From positions 62,001 to 126,000 of the forward strand of contig NZ_JBHSXH010000009.1 in the NCBI RefSeq assembly GCF_042662625.1: 64,000 nucleotides of DNA. The letters run 5' to 3'. The DNA is from Halopelagius fulvigenes. Lineage in GTDB: Archaea > Halobacteriota > Halobacteria > Halobacteriales > Haloferacaceae. Position numbers and translations under genes: made by a program. The notes below the pieces were generated by a model that searched no databases, had not been told where the DNA came from, and saw only the letters and a list, made by a program, of their open reading frames with translations. Positions within the stretch are counted from its first letter, which is position 1; each line of letters begins with the position of its first letter. Shown piece after piece: positions 35,411 through 44,605 of the stretch.

Positions 35411-35583
35411 ACGTCTCCCCACCGTCGGTGTCTTGGTAAGCCTTGCCTATTCCGGTGCGGCGGCGCGTTCGCCTCCGTCGCGCCGCCGGGCGTTCGAGGA
35501 GGCGACGGCGAGAGCGGTTCGAGAACGTGACTGTCCGTCGAACGCGCACAGAGTACTTCATCCGGACGCCCGAAGGGTCGCCC

Positions 35584-35844
35584 ATGGCCCGCAGTCCGAC
35601 CAGACGACGAGTCGTTACAGGCGCCGCATCAGCGCTCGCTCTCGCCCTCGCCGGGTGTTCGGGACTCGGCGGCGGCGGAGAAGGTGGAGAAGGTGGAGAA
35701 GGTGGCGAAGGTGGCGAAGGCGGGGAGGGCGGCGGAGAAGGCGGAGAAGGCGGCGGAGAAGGCGGAGAAGGCGGAGAGGGCGGCGGAGAAGGCGGAGAAG
35801 GCGGAGAGGGCGGCGAAGGCGGCGGAGGCGAGCAAGAGGACTGA
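35584..35844 (+). CDS. Tiny lipoprotein with a Gly-Gly-Glu repeat tail
   Basis: 86 aa. An RRR-containing signal (TRRRVVTGAASALALALAGC) with a lipobox at LAGC suggests Tat export and lipid anchoring. Everything after SGLG is repeats of Gly-Gly-Glu (with Gly-Gly-Gly-Glu steps) to a short GEQED end. The function is unknown; it may be a truncated or length-variable surface protein. Confidence 0.6.
   Translation: MARSPTRRRVVTGAASALALALAGCSGLGGGGEGGEGGEGGEGGEGGEGGGEGGEGGGEGGEGGEGGGEGGEGGEGGEGGGGEQED
35670..35831 (+). repeat. Nine-base repeat tract (GGNGGNGAA)
   Basis: About 18 tandem units of 9 bases with an occasional 12-base unit, encoding the Gly-Gly-Glu tail. Because units are multiples of three, gain or loss of copies would keep the frame. 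Confidence 0.9.
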
Positions 35845-35987
35845 AGTCGGCTCCGGATGCGTCTCCGCCGGGAGTCGCACGAACCGAGGAAGGGTGCCTT
35901 CGACGCGTCCGACGACTCGTCTCCCGCCGGAGACGCACCCTCAGCTAGGGGAAGAACCGTCGATCAGGTAGCGAGTACCGGATTCGA

Positions 35988-36143
35988 TTAGTGCCGCGTC
36001 GCGCGCGCCTCGCGCACGTCCGCTCCGTCTCTGACTTTGTCTTCGCAGTTCGGACACACACGGGGATTGTCCATCTCGTCCGGGGCGAAAACTCGGACGT
36101 ACTCCGCGGTGACGAACGAACCACAGTTTTCACATTCCGGCAT
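35988..36143 (-). CDS. Small zinc-ribbon protein (DUF7563-like)
   Basis: 51 aa from the ATG at 36143. Two CxxC pairs, CENCGSFVTAEYVRVF and CPNCEDKV, form a zinc ribbon. Haloarchaea encode many such micro-proteins; I believe this is the DUF7563 family. A TATA-like TAAATATTAT on the minus strand (36173-36182) sits ~34 bases upstream. Confidence 0.75.
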   Translation of the reverse strand: MPECENCGSFVTAEYVRVFAPDEMDNPRVCPNCEDKVRDGADVREARATRH

Positions 36144-36172
36144 CGTTCCCCCAGGTTCGTGTTCGTAGAGAA

Positions 36173-36182
36173 TAATATTTAG
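36173..36182 (-). promoter_or_regulatory. TATA element for the small zinc-ribbon gene
   Basis: TAAATATTAT on the minus strand, centre ~34 bases before the ATG at 36143; a short leader is expected. Confidence 0.45.
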
Positions 36183-36224
36183 GGCTAGTAGGGAGTCGAT
36201 ACGACCCGTTCGACCGTCATCAGG

Positions 36225-36231
36225 CTCTTTA
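36225..36231 (+). promoter_or_regulatory. TATA-like element for kptA
   Basis: CTCTTTA, centred about 27 bases before the ATG at 36256, consistent with a leaderless transcript. Confidence 0.35.
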
Positions 36232-36255
36232 GCGCCCGTCCCGTCGCTTCCGACG

Positions 36256-36918
36256 ATGAGCGCGATTCGTCGCTGTCGAGACCACGGTTTCTTCGACGGA
36301 GATGCGTGTCCCGCCTGCGGCGTCGGCGGGCGCGTCGTCCTCTCCTCGGAGCGTCGAACTCGACTCTCGAAGTTCGTCAGCGGTGCGCTTCGGCACTTCC
36401 CGGACGACGCGGGTGTCAACGTCTCCGAGGCTGGATGGGCCGAGTTCGCCGACCTGCTTTCGGCGGTCGAACGGAAGTACGACTGGGCGGACGAGGAGGC
36501 ACTCCGCGGCGTCATCGCCGCGGATCCGAAGGGGCGATTCGAACGCGACGGGGGGCGCGTCAGGGCCGCGTACGGCCACTCCATCGACGTCGACCTCGAC
36601 GCGGACGCGGACGGAAACGCCGGCGACGAGGACGATCCGATTCCGGACGTCCTCTACCACGGCACCGCGCCGCGAAATCTGGAGGCCATCCGCGAGGAGG
36701 GGTTGAAACCGATGAATCGGCGGGAAGTACACCTCTCGGAGTCCGTCGAGGAGGCCCGAGAGGTCGGGTCGCGCCACGCCTCGGATCCGGCGGTCCTCCG
36801 CGTGAACGCCGCGGGTCTCCGCGACTCCGGACGTGAGGTGCGGAAGCGCGGGAGGGCGGTGTACACGACCGAACGAGTCCCGCCAACGTTCCTCACGGTG
36901 CTCTCGGACGGCGAGTAA
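36256..36918 (+). CDS. kptA: tRNA 2'-phosphotransferase (KptA/Tpt1)
   Basis: 220 aa. The N-terminus has a zinc-knuckle-like CRDHGFFDGDACPACG, then the KptA core: TRLSKFVSGALRHFP, WAEFADLL, KGRFE, the NAD-binding LYHGTAPRNLEAIREEGL and HLSES. KptA moves a 2'-phosphate from RNA to NAD+, giving ADP-ribose 1'',2''-cyclic phosphate. Its role in archaea, which mostly do not leave 2'-phosphates after splicing, is uncertain. The acidic insertion DVDLDADADGNAGDEDD before YHGT looks like a halophilic loop. Confidence 0.92.
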   Translation: MSAIRRCRDHGFFDGDACPACGVGGRVVLSSERRTRLSKFVSGALRHFPDDAGVNVSEAGWAEFADLLSAVERKYDWADEEALRGVIAADPKGRFERDGGRVRAAYGHSIDVDLDADADGNAGDEDDPIPDVLYHGTAPRNLEAIREEGLKPMNRREVHLSESVEEAREVGSRHASDPAVLRVNAAGLRDSGREVRKRGRAVYTTERVPPTFLTVLSDGE

Positions 36919-36965
36919 CCCCAATCCCCCGCAACCCCTATCGGTGCGACGGACGACGCCGCGGT

Positions 36966-38321
36966 ATGGACCGACGCGACTCACCGGCGGATGCGGATGC
37001 GCAAGCGGAGGCGGAGGCGGCGGCCCTCGGCCGGGCGTGGACCGACGACGTAGCGTGGGAGTTTCTCACCCGACTGACGAGCATCGGAAACCGGATGGCC
37101 GGGAGCGACGGCGAACGGCGCGCGGCGGAACTCGTCGCCGAGGCGTTCCGCGACGCCGGCGTCGCGGACGTGCGAGAGCGACCGTTCGAGATGAACGCGT
37201 GGCACCGAGGCGGGTCGTCGCTCGAACTGACCGCGCCCGACGAACGAACGTTCGACGCCGTCGCCCTGCCGTACTCGCCGTCGGGCGACGTGACGGCCGA
37301 ACTCGCGGACGTGGGCCACGGGACGCCCGACGAGATAGACGAGGCGGACGTCGAGGGTAAGATAGCCGTCGCGTCGACCACCACGCCCTCGGGCGGGCGG
37401 TTCGTCCACCGGATGGAGAAGTTCGGCTACGCCGTCGAGTCCGGCGCGGAGGCGTTCGTCTTCGTCAACCACGTCCCCGGCCAACTCCCTCCGACCGGTT
37501 CGCTGACGTTCGGCGAGGAGGCCGCCGCCCCCGCCGTCGGCGTCAGCAAGGAGTCCGGCGCGTGGTTGACCGACTACGCCGACCGGGGCGCGACGGCGCG
37601 CCTGACCGTCGAAGCGGAGACGACGCCCGACGAGAGTCGGAACGTCGTCGGGCGCGTCGGCCCCGACACCGACGAGGAACTCCTCTTGGTCGCCCACTAC
37701 GACGCCCACGACATCGCGGAGGGCGCGCTAGACAACGGATGCGGCATCGCCACCGTCGTCGTCGCGGCGCGAATCCTCGCGGCGATGGACCTCCCCCTCG
37801 GCGTCCGCGTCGCCGCCGTTGGATGCGAGGAGACCGGACTACTCGGTTCCGAACGCCTCGCGGAAGAACTCGACCGCGACCGACTGAAGGCCGTCGTCAA
37901 CGTGGACGGCGCGGGTCGGTTCCGCGACTTGGTGGCGATGACGCACACCTCCGACGCCACCGAACGCGTCGCCCGCCGGGTGTCCGACCGAACGCGGCAT
38001 CCGATCCGGATAAAGCCGGAACCGCACCCGTTCAGCGATCAGTGGCCGTTCGTCCGCGCGGGCGTCCCCGCCCTGCAACTCCACAGCGATAGCGGCGAAC
38101 GCGGGCGCGGGTGGGGTCACACCCACGCCGACACCCGCGACAAGGTGGACGACCGGAACGTCCGCGAACACGCGATGCTGACCGCCCTCTTGGTCCGGGA
38201 ACTCGCCGGGGAGGCGGAGGTGCCGCGACTCGACACCGATACGCTCGCGGCGGCGTTCCGCGCCGAGGACTTCGAGGCGGGGATGCGGGCGGCGAACCTC
38301 TGGCCCGACGAGTGGGCGTGA
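36966..38321 (+). CDS. M28-family aminopeptidase with PA-type domain
   Basis: 451 aa. Zinc-site residues appear in order: VAHYDAHDI, LDNGCGIA, the catalytic EETGLLG, NVDGAG, and HTHADTRDKVD. Residues ~90-210 hold a PA-like insertion (GKIAVASTTTPSGGRFVHRMEKFGYAVESGAEAFVFVN). No signal peptide, so the enzyme is probably cytosolic. It begins 47 bases after kptA on the same strand. Confidence 0.87.
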   Translation: MDRRDSPADADAQAEAEAAALGRAWTDDVAWEFLTRLTSIGNRMAGSDGERRAAELVAEAFRDAGVADVRERPFEMNAWHRGGSSLELTAPDERTFDAVALPYSPSGDVTAELADVGHGTPDEIDEADVEGKIAVASTTTPSGGRFVHRMEKFGYAVESGAEAFVFVNHVPGQLPPTGSLTFGEEAAAPAVGVSKESGAWLTDYADRGATARLTVEAETTPDESRNVVGRVGPDTDEELLLVAHYDAHDIAEGALDNGCGIATVVVAARILAAMDLPLGVRVAAVGCEETGLLGSERLAEELDRDRLKAVVNVDGAGRFRDLVAMTHTSDATERVARRVSDRTRHPIRIKPEPHPFSDQWPFVRAGVPALQLHSDSGERGRGWGHTHADTRDKVDDRNVREHAMLTALLVRELAGEAEVPRLDTDTLAAAFRAEDFEAGMRAANLWPDEWA

Positions 38322-38322
38322 C

Positions 38323-38574
38323 TCACTCCCGGTTCGACGGGGCGCGAGCGAACGCCTCGACGACGATTCCGATGCCGCGCGCGACGCGGACGCCGCCGAC
38401 GTAGACGCCGACGAGGGTGGCGACCAACGAGATGACCACGCCGACGACACCTAGGTTCGACCCGAACATCGACCCGCCGCCCGCTATCAGGCCGAAGAGT
38501 GCGGCGCCGACGGTGAACTCCATCGCCGCATCGTAGGGTGCGTCTTCCTTGCTGGAGGGACTTTCGAGCATCAT
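38323..38574 (-). CDS. Small membrane protein, two helices
   Basis: 83 aa; ATGs at 38574 and 38571 are adjacent. Hydrophobic Gly-rich segments at about residues 20-38 and 41-68 (LGVVGVVISLVATLVGVYVGGVRVARGIGIVV). It ends one base after the convergent M28 peptidase stop. Function unknown. Confidence 0.65.
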   Translation of the reverse strand: MMLESPSSKEDAPYDAAMEFTVGAALFGLIAGGGSMFGSNLGVVGVVISLVATLVGVYVGGVRVARGIGIVVEAFARAPSNRE

Positions 38575-38603
38575 TGACTTATAGACAAAGATGAATATAA
38601 ACG

Positions 38604-39251
38604 TTAACAGACGGAGACGACCTCTCGAAGCGACTGCACCTCGTACGTCGGGTCCGCGGCGAGTTCGTAGTCGGTGCGGTGGGGTCGGCGGACGAACGCG
38701 GAGTCGACGCCCGCGCGACGCGCGGCCAGAACGTCCACGTTGCTGTCTCCGACGTAGAGGACGTTCTCCGCGCCCAGTTTCTCGACGGCGTGAGCGAGGT
38801 AGTGCGGCGACGGCTTGCGCCGTCTGAACCCCTCAACGGACGGTTCGCGCCCGTACGTCACCTCGAACAGGCCCCCGAGGTCGAACCGTTCGACGAGGTG
38901 TTCGACCGCCTCGCGTTGGGTGTCCCCCACGACGGCCAGCGACTGGTCGAGCTTCGAGAGCGCGGACACGTCGTCGTAGAGCGCCTTTCGACCGCGTTCC
39001 ATCGCCTCGATGTGGGCTGCGGCGGCCGCCGCCTCGTGTCGCTCCCAGAACGTCTCGTAGTCGAGGCCGTGAACGTCGCAGACGCGCCGGATGCGGGCGA
39101 TGCTCCCGTGGACGACGCTGTCTACGCCCTCCGTGGTCGGTTCGACAGCGAACTCAGCGAACGCCGACCGGACCGCGCGGCGGCGCACGTCGGTGGCCGT
39201 CGGCACCGCCAACACGCCGTCGTCGTCGAAGATGACCGCGTCGTAACTCAT
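38604..39251 (-). CDS. HAD-superfamily hydrolase
   Basis: 215 aa. Motif I is FDDDGVLA (the nucleophile Asp followed by Asp two residues on), motif II around AVVGDTQ, motif III Lys in RRRKPSP, and motif IV VLYVGDSNVDVLAARRAG. The helical cap (residues ~15-85) is the C1 type of phosphoglycolate phosphatase-like enzymes. The substrate is not evident. Confidence 0.88.
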   Translation of the reverse strand: MSYDAVIFDDDGVLAVPTATDVRRRAVRSAFAEFAVEPTTEGVDSVVHGSIARIRRVCDVHGLDYETFWERHEAAAAAAHIEAMERGRKALYDDVSALSKLDQSLAVVGDTQREAVEHLVERFDLGGLFEVTYGREPSVEGFRRRKPSPHYLAHAVEKLGAENVLYVGDSNVDVLAARRAGVDSAFVRRPHRTDYELAADPTYEVQSLREVVSVC

Positions 39252-39316
39252 ACGGCGGACACTGGGCGCGGACCACCGTCGTCGTTGCTATGATGTCTGT
39301 GTTCGACTCGTGAGGG

Positions 39317-40135
39317 CTACCGAGATTGCGTACCTCCGTCCACGCCCTCTCGGATGCGCTCGGCGACGCGCGCCCGCACGAGGCCGTCGCGTCGCCGCCC
39401 CTCGAACACCTCGGCGGCACTCGCCGCCGCGTCGGGGTCCCGTTCGAACGTCAACTCGGGGTACGTCGCCTCGACGAGGACGAGGGGTTCCGGCGGCGCG
39501 GGCGGGATTCCGTCCGGCCCCTCGACGCTCTCGGGGCCGAGGAGGCGGTCCACGTCCGAGGGAGCGAGGTCACCGCTTCCGACGCCGCGGACGACGGAGA
39601 CGAGTCTGCGGACGAGTTCGCGGGCGAACCCGCCGGCCGTCGCCCGGACGACGAGGAAGTCGCCGTCGCGTTCGACCGACAGCGAGAGGTCGCGTCTCGT
39701 CCCCGTCTCGTCCGGCGTGAGGTTGTGGAAGTCGCGTTCGCCCGAGAGGGCGTCCGCCGCAGCGCGCGCGCCGTCGTCGTCGAGTTCGGGCGCGTAGAGG
39801 TCGTAGACGTACGACCTGCGGACGGCGTCGTGGGTCGCGTGGAAGCCGTCGGGGGCGTCGGCGGCCGCCCACGCCCTGACGCTCCCGGGGAGGCGACTGT
39901 TCAGCGCCCGCGGCGAACACCACTTGGGACAGTCGAACGCCACTGTCTGCGCGAGTGCGGAGACGCCCGCGTCGGTCCGTCCGGCGGCGGCGTACCCCGG
40001 TGGCACCTCCTCCTCGTCGGTGACGCCGAGGGCGGCGAGGGTCGAGAGGAGGGCGTTCTCGACGGTCGGAACCGACGGCTGCCGCTGGAAGCCGTGGAAC
40101 GGCCGACCGTCGTAGGCGAGGCGGAACGCGCGCAC
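39317..40135 (-). CDS. truA: tRNA pseudouridine synthase A
   Basis: 272 aa with a GTG start at 40135 (RAFRLAYDGRPFHGFQRQ is the TruA beginning). The catalytic Asp is in AAGRTDAGVSA; later conserved parts are RSYVYDLY, LSGERDFHNL and GGFARELVRRLVSVVRGVG. It forms pseudouridine at positions 38-40 of tRNA anticodon arms. Length is normal for archaea. Confidence 0.95.
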   Translation of the reverse strand: MRAFRLAYDGRPFHGFQRQPSVPTVENALLSTLAALGVTDEEEVPPGYAAAGRTDAGVSALAQTVAFDCPKWCSPRALNSRLPGSVRAWAAADAPDGFHATHDAVRRSYVYDLYAPELDDDGARAAADALSGERDFHNLTPDETGTRRDLSLSVERDGDFLVVRATAGGFARELVRRLVSVVRGVGSGDLAPSDVDRLLGPESVEGPDGIPPAPPEPLVLVEATYPELTFERDPDAAASAAEVFEGRRRDGLVRARVAERIREGVDGGTQSR

Positions 40136-40312
40136 GTCCGGTGGTGGCCGCGCTCTCGACTTATCGTCCGCGGTTCGTCGCCGCGGGTGGTATATACAGC
40201 CCGAAAGCCAAAATCCGAGGGCCGTAACCTCACGGTTGCTTATGTCTACCGAGATGCGTCTCGTCCCGGGCGGCGCATCCGACCCCGCCGACCCGACGGA
40301 GGTGCGTCGGGG

Positions 40313-41767
40313 ATGAACGGGCCGAACGTCGTCGTCGCCGTCCTCGACACGGTTCGGGGCCGGGACACGGTACCCGTGTCGTCCTCGCCGATGCCGACGC
40401 TCGCGGACGTCGCGGCGTCGGGAACCGAGTTCGCGAACGCCTTCTCCGTCGCGCCGTGGACGCTCCCCTCGCACGCGTCGATGTTCACCGGAACCTACCC
40501 CTCTCGACACGGGGCGCACGGCGGACACACCTACCTCGACGGTTCGCTCCGAACGCTCGCGGAGGCGTTCCGCGACGCCGGGTACGAGACGGTCGGCGTC
40601 TCGAACAACACGTGGGTGACGGCCGAGTTCGGGTTCGACCGCGGGTTTCGGACGTTTCGGAAGGGCTGGCAGTACATCCAGTCGGAGACGGACCTCGGAA
40701 CCGTCACGCGGGCGGAACACCCGATGGCGAAACTGCGCGCCGCCGGCGACCGACTGTTCGACGGGAACCCGGTGGTCAACGCGGCGAACCTCCTCTACGA
40801 CGAACTCGCGCCGGGCGACGGCGCGAAACGCGCGACGGCGTGGCTGGAGTCGTGGCTTCGGCGGCGCGAGGAGTCGCCCTTCTTCCTGTTTCTCAACTTC
40901 ATCGAACCGCACACCGAGTACCGCCCGCCGCGGGAGTACGCCGAACCGTACCTCCCGCCGGGGGCGACGTACGAGGACGCGATGTCGCTCCGGCAGGACC
41001 CGAGAGCGTACGACGTGGGCGAGTACTCGCTGTCCGACCGCGAGTTCGAGATGCTCGAAGCGCTCTATCGGGGCTCTCTGGCCTACCTCGACGCCCAACT
41101 CGGTCGCCTCCGCGAGACGCTCGCCGCCGCGGGCGAGTGGGAGGACACGGTATTCGTCGCCCTCGGCGACCACGGCGAGAACGTCGGCGACCACGGCTTC
41201 TTCGGCCACCAGTACAACCTCCGCGACACGCTGTTGCACGTGCCGATGATACTCCGCGGCGGCCCGTTCGACGGCGGCGGTCGCCGGGAGGAACTCGTCC
41301 AGACGCTCGATTTAGCGCCCACGCTCCTCGACGCGGCGGGCGTTGACGACCCGACCCTGCGTCGGCAGTCGCAGGGCCGGTCGCTCCACCCCGACGCGGA
41401 CGCGTCCCCCCGCCGCGCCGTCTTCGCCGAGTACCTCGCCCCGCAACCGTCGCCCGAATCGCTGGCCGAGCGATTCGACGAGATTCCCGACCGGGTGCGG
41501 TCGTTCGACCGGTCGCTGCGGGCGATACGGACCGCGGAGGAGAAGTACGTCCGCGGGTCCGACGGGTCCGAGCGGTACGTCCGCGTCGGCGGCGCGGGCG
41601 ACTCGTCGGGGGCGCGGAACCGCGCGGCGGAGAACCGGGAGCGGACGAGACGGCTCTCGGACCGCCTCGACCGGTGGGTCGAGTCGTTCGACCACGCCGA
41701 GGCGAGCGGCGAGGTGTCGATGACGGACTCGACGCGCGAACGACTCTCGGACCTCGGCTACCTGTAG
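40313..41767 (+). CDS. Sulfatase-fold alkaline-phosphatase-superfamily enzyme, Thr-type active site
   Basis: 484 aa from the ATG at 40313. Start reads PNVVVAVLDTVRGRDT; the nucleophile region is SVAPWTLPSHASMFTGTYPSRHG, where Thr takes the place of the Cys that becomes formylglycine in true sulfatases. Further metal-site motifs are LNFIEPHTEY and LGDHGENVGDHG with HQYNLRDTLLHVPMI. The Thr makes a phosphodiesterase or phosphotransferase-like reaction more likely than sulfate-ester hydrolysis. Its stop is one base from the stop of the opposite sulfatase gene. Confidence 0.85.
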   Translation: MNGPNVVVAVLDTVRGRDTVPVSSSPMPTLADVAASGTEFANAFSVAPWTLPSHASMFTGTYPSRHGAHGGHTYLDGSLRTLAEAFRDAGYETVGVSNNTWVTAEFGFDRGFRTFRKGWQYIQSETDLGTVTRAEHPMAKLRAAGDRLFDGNPVVNAANLLYDELAPGDGAKRATAWLESWLRRREESPFFLFLNFIEPHTEYRPPREYAEPYLPPGATYEDAMSLRQDPRAYDVGEYSLSDREFEMLEALYRGSLAYLDAQLGRLRETLAAAGEWEDTVFVALGDHGENVGDHGFFGHQYNLRDTLLHVPMILRGGPFDGGGRREELVQTLDLAPTLLDAAGVDDPTLRRQSQGRSLHPDADASPRRAVFAEYLAPQPSPESLAERFDEIPDRVRSFDRSLRAIRTAEEKYVRGSDGSERYVRVGGAGDSSGARNRAAENRERTRRLSDRLDRWVESFDHAEASGEVSMTDSTRERLSDLGYL

Positions 41768-41768
41768 T

Positions 41769-43196
41769 TCACCGGAACGTCTTCGGAACCCACCCCGAGA
41801 GGGGGTCGTCCACCGCGTCCATCCACTCGACCAGTCGGTCCTGCATCTCGCGCCGAACGTCCGCGTAGTGGGGGTGGTCCGCGAGGTTCCGCAGCTCGTG
41901 CGGGTCCTCCCGCAGGTCGTACAGTTCGTTCGTGTCCGGGCCGTTGTAGACGAACTTGTAGCGGTCGGTGCGGACCATCCGCTGGGAGTAGAGGCCGAAC
42001 TCGTCGCCGTGGTACTGCGCGTACGCCGAGTCGGGCCGCCCCTCGGGGCGGTCACCCGAGAGGAGGGGGACGAGACTCCGCGCGTGGATGTCGTCGGGAA
42101 CGTCCGCGTCGCCCCACGAGAGGAACGTCGGCATCAGGTCGTGGAGGCCGACGAACGCGTCCGACTCCGACACCGTCTCCGCCGTCGGGTCGCGGACGAG
42201 AAGCGGGATTCGGTACGTCTGCTCGTACATCAGGGGCCCCTTGTTGAACTGGCGGTGGGACCCGGTGAAGTCGCCGTGGTCGGCGGCGTGGACCACTATC
42301 GTCTCCTCGTCCAACCCCGCCTCCGAGAGGGCGTCGAGTATCCGCCCGATCTGGTCGTCGATGAACGTCACGAAGCCGAAGTACTTCGCGACGAGTTCGG
42401 CCCACGTCTCCCAGTCGAACCCCTCGACGCCGCGGTAGCGCCGGTACTCGTCGTGCGCCCGCGGTTTCCCCTCGAACGTCTCGGCGTACGTCGGCCACGG
42501 GTCGATGTCGTCGGGGTCGTACATCGACGCGTACGGTTCGGGGATCACGTAGGGGTGGTGGGGGCCGAGGAAGTCCGTCCGGTGGAAGAAGGGGGCATCG
42601 TCGCCCCCGGCCCGTCGCGCTATCGCGTCCACGGTGAGGTCCGCGAGGAAGTACGTCCGCGTCGCCTCCGGCGGGAGCGACGTGGTACCGCTCACGAGCA
42701 TCTCCTCGCCGTCGAACTCGGCGTACACCCGGTCCGTTATCTCCTCGTCGCCCACGTCGAGCGATTCGCGGTAGCGGCGGTACCGGTCGTCTAAGTTGTC
42801 GTGGTGCTTGTCGCTCCCGCCGAAGTACTCGAAGCCGAACGACTCGGGGCCGCGGTGCTGTCCGACGTGCCACTTGCCGACGTAACTGTTCTCGTACCCC
42901 GCGTCGGCGAGTAACTCGCCGAACGTCGACAGGCCCTCGGGTAGGTCTTTCCGAATCGCGTCGGCCTCGTGGCTGTTGTTCAGCATGCCGTGGGCGTGGG
43001 GGTACACCCCCGTCAGGACCGACGCGCGAGCGCTCGTGCAGATGCTCGTCGGCGTGTACGCGCGGTCGAACCACGTCCCCGACTCGCGGAGTCGGTCGAT
43101 GTTGGGCGTCTCGACCGGCAGTCCGTCGGGGGCGACGAGGTCCGCCCGCTCTTGGTCTGCGAACAGAAACAGGACGTTGGGCCTCGTGTCCGTCAT
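41769..43196 (-). CDS. Sulfatase (Cys-type, formylglycine site)
   Basis: 475 aa from the ATG at 43196. NVLFLFADQERADLV opens the fold; the active-site stretch is SICTSARASVLTGVYPHAHG, a C-x-S-x-R form of the sulfatase signature in which Cys would be turned into formylglycine. Metal-site residues are seen in HAADHGDFTGSH and KGPLMYEQTYRIPLLV. It likely cleaves a sulfate ester (or a phosphonate/choline-type ester). Tail to tail with the other sulfatase-fold gene. Confidence 0.9.
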   Translation of the reverse strand: MTDTRPNVLFLFADQERADLVAPDGLPVETPNIDRLRESGTWFDRAYTPTSICTSARASVLTGVYPHAHGMLNNSHEADAIRKDLPEGLSTFGELLADAGYENSYVGKWHVGQHRGPESFGFEYFGGSDKHHDNLDDRYRRYRESLDVGDEEITDRVYAEFDGEEMLVSGTTSLPPEATRTYFLADLTVDAIARRAGGDDAPFFHRTDFLGPHHPYVIPEPYASMYDPDDIDPWPTYAETFEGKPRAHDEYRRYRGVEGFDWETWAELVAKYFGFVTFIDDQIGRILDALSEAGLDEETIVVHAADHGDFTGSHRQFNKGPLMYEQTYRIPLLVRDPTAETVSESDAFVGLHDLMPTFLSWGDADVPDDIHARSLVPLLSGDRPEGRPDSAYAQYHGDEFGLYSQRMVRTDRYKFVYNGPDTNELYDLREDPHELRNLADHPHYADVRREMQDRLVEWMDAVDDPLSGWVPKTFR

Positions 43197-43255
43197 CGTA
43201 GGGAGGCGATTCCGGCCGACAGTAGGTCTGACGGCCGGTCGCCTCCCCTGTCCGG

Positions 43256-44551
43256 TTACTTGTAGTCCTCGTACGTCGGCGCGTCGTCGTCGCCGGGGAA
43301 GTCGTCGACGGGGACGGTGGTCTGGTCGCCCGACGACATCTCCTTTATCGTCACCTCGCCGTTCTCTAAGTCCTGCTCGCCGACGATGACGACCGTCTCG
43401 GCGTTGATGGAGTCGGCGTAGCCCATCTGCGCGCCGAAACTCCGCCCGGAGACGTCCGTCTCGACGACGTTGCCCGCCGCGCGGAGTTCGCGGACGATGT
43501 CGGCGGCGACTTCGCGGGTGTCGCCGATCTGGAGGACGTAGTAGTCCGTCGAGAGGGCCTCCTCGGGCCAGACGCCGGCGCGTTGACAGAGCAGTTGGAG
43601 GGTCGCGTCGCCGAGTGCGACGCCGACGGCGGGCGTCGATTGGCCGCCGAAGGACTCTATCAGGTCGTCGTACCGGCCGCCGCCGAACGCCGCCCGCGAC
43701 ACGTCGCCGGTGGAGTCGAAGCACTCGAAGACGACGCCCGTGTAGTAATCGAGACCGCGGGCCGTCGTCAGGGACACCTCGCAGTACTCGCCCGCGCCGA
43801 AGTCGTCGGCGGCCGAGAGGACCGCCCGCAGGTTCTCGACGGCCGACTCCACGTCGTCGCCGCCGAACTCCGCGATGGCGTCCAAGTCGCCGGTCGCGAT
43901 GAGGTCGTCGAACTGCTGGGCGTCGCCGTACGAGAGGCCGGCGTCCGAGAGCAGACCGAGGTACTCCTCCTCCTCGACTTTCGCGCGCTTGTCCACGGCG
44001 CGGATGGCGTCGCGGGTGTCCACGTCGCCCTCGAAGGCGTCGAGGAGGCCGCCGAGGATGTCGCGGTGGGAGACGCGGAACTCGAAGTCGTCGGCCTCCA
44101 GACCCAAGGAGGTGAGGGCGTCGGCGGCGAACGCGAGGACTTCCGCGTCCGCCTCCGGCGCTTCGGAGCCGAAGATGTCCACGTTCGTCTGGTAGAACTC
44201 GCGGAACCGACCCTGTTGGACCTGCTCGAAGCGCCAGAACGGTCGCGTCGAGTACCACTTGATCGGCTTCGACAGTTCCTGCTGTTTGGCGACGACCATC
44301 CGGGCGACGGTGGGCGTCAACTCCGGCGTCATAGACACCTCGCGGCCGCCCTTGTCCTCGAAGGCGTACAGTTCCTCGACGATCTCCTCGCCGCTCTTGT
44401 CGACGTACATCTGCGTCCGTTCGAGCGTCGGCGTCCCGATCTCGCGGAACCCGTAGCGCGCGGCGGCGTCCTCCACCGTGTCGAACACCTGCCGCCGGGC
44501 CGACATCTCCTCGGGGTAGAAGTCTCGAAAGCCCTTGAGTCGGTCGTACAT
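43256..44551 (-). CDS. hisS: Histidyl-tRNA synthetase
   Basis: 431 aa. Class II motifs: motif 2 WRFEQVQQGRFREFYQTNVDIFG, the His-specific LTTARGLDYYTGVVFE, and motif 3 FGGGRYDDLIESFGG. The C-terminal anticodon-binding domain (YYVLQIGDTREVAADIVRELR) is complete. Normal length; catalyses His-tRNA formation. Confidence 0.97.
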   Translation of the reverse strand: MYDRLKGFRDFYPEEMSARRQVFDTVEDAAARYGFREIGTPTLERTQMYVDKSGEEIVEELYAFEDKGGREVSMTPELTPTVARMVVAKQQELSKPIKWYSTRPFWRFEQVQQGRFREFYQTNVDIFGSEAPEADAEVLAFAADALTSLGLEADDFEFRVSHRDILGGLLDAFEGDVDTRDAIRAVDKRAKVEEEEYLGLLSDAGLSYGDAQQFDDLIATGDLDAIAEFGGDDVESAVENLRAVLSAADDFGAGEYCEVSLTTARGLDYYTGVVFECFDSTGDVSRAAFGGGRYDDLIESFGGQSTPAVGVALGDATLQLLCQRAGVWPEEALSTDYYVLQIGDTREVAADIVRELRAAGNVVETDVSGRSFGAQMGYADSINAETVVIVGEQDLENGEVTIKEMSSGDQTTVPVDDFPGDDDAPTYEDYK

Positions 44552-44605
44552 GTGCCGCGGTTCGGGAGTGTCGCGCTTGAAACTGTTGAACGAGGATTCG
44601 CCGCG

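Noticed and set aside
35684..35971. Alternative frame through the Gly-Gly-Glu tract (Lys/Ala/Glu repeats)
   Set aside because: A repeat tract opens all frames; only the frame with the signal peptide and lipobox has gene-like features.
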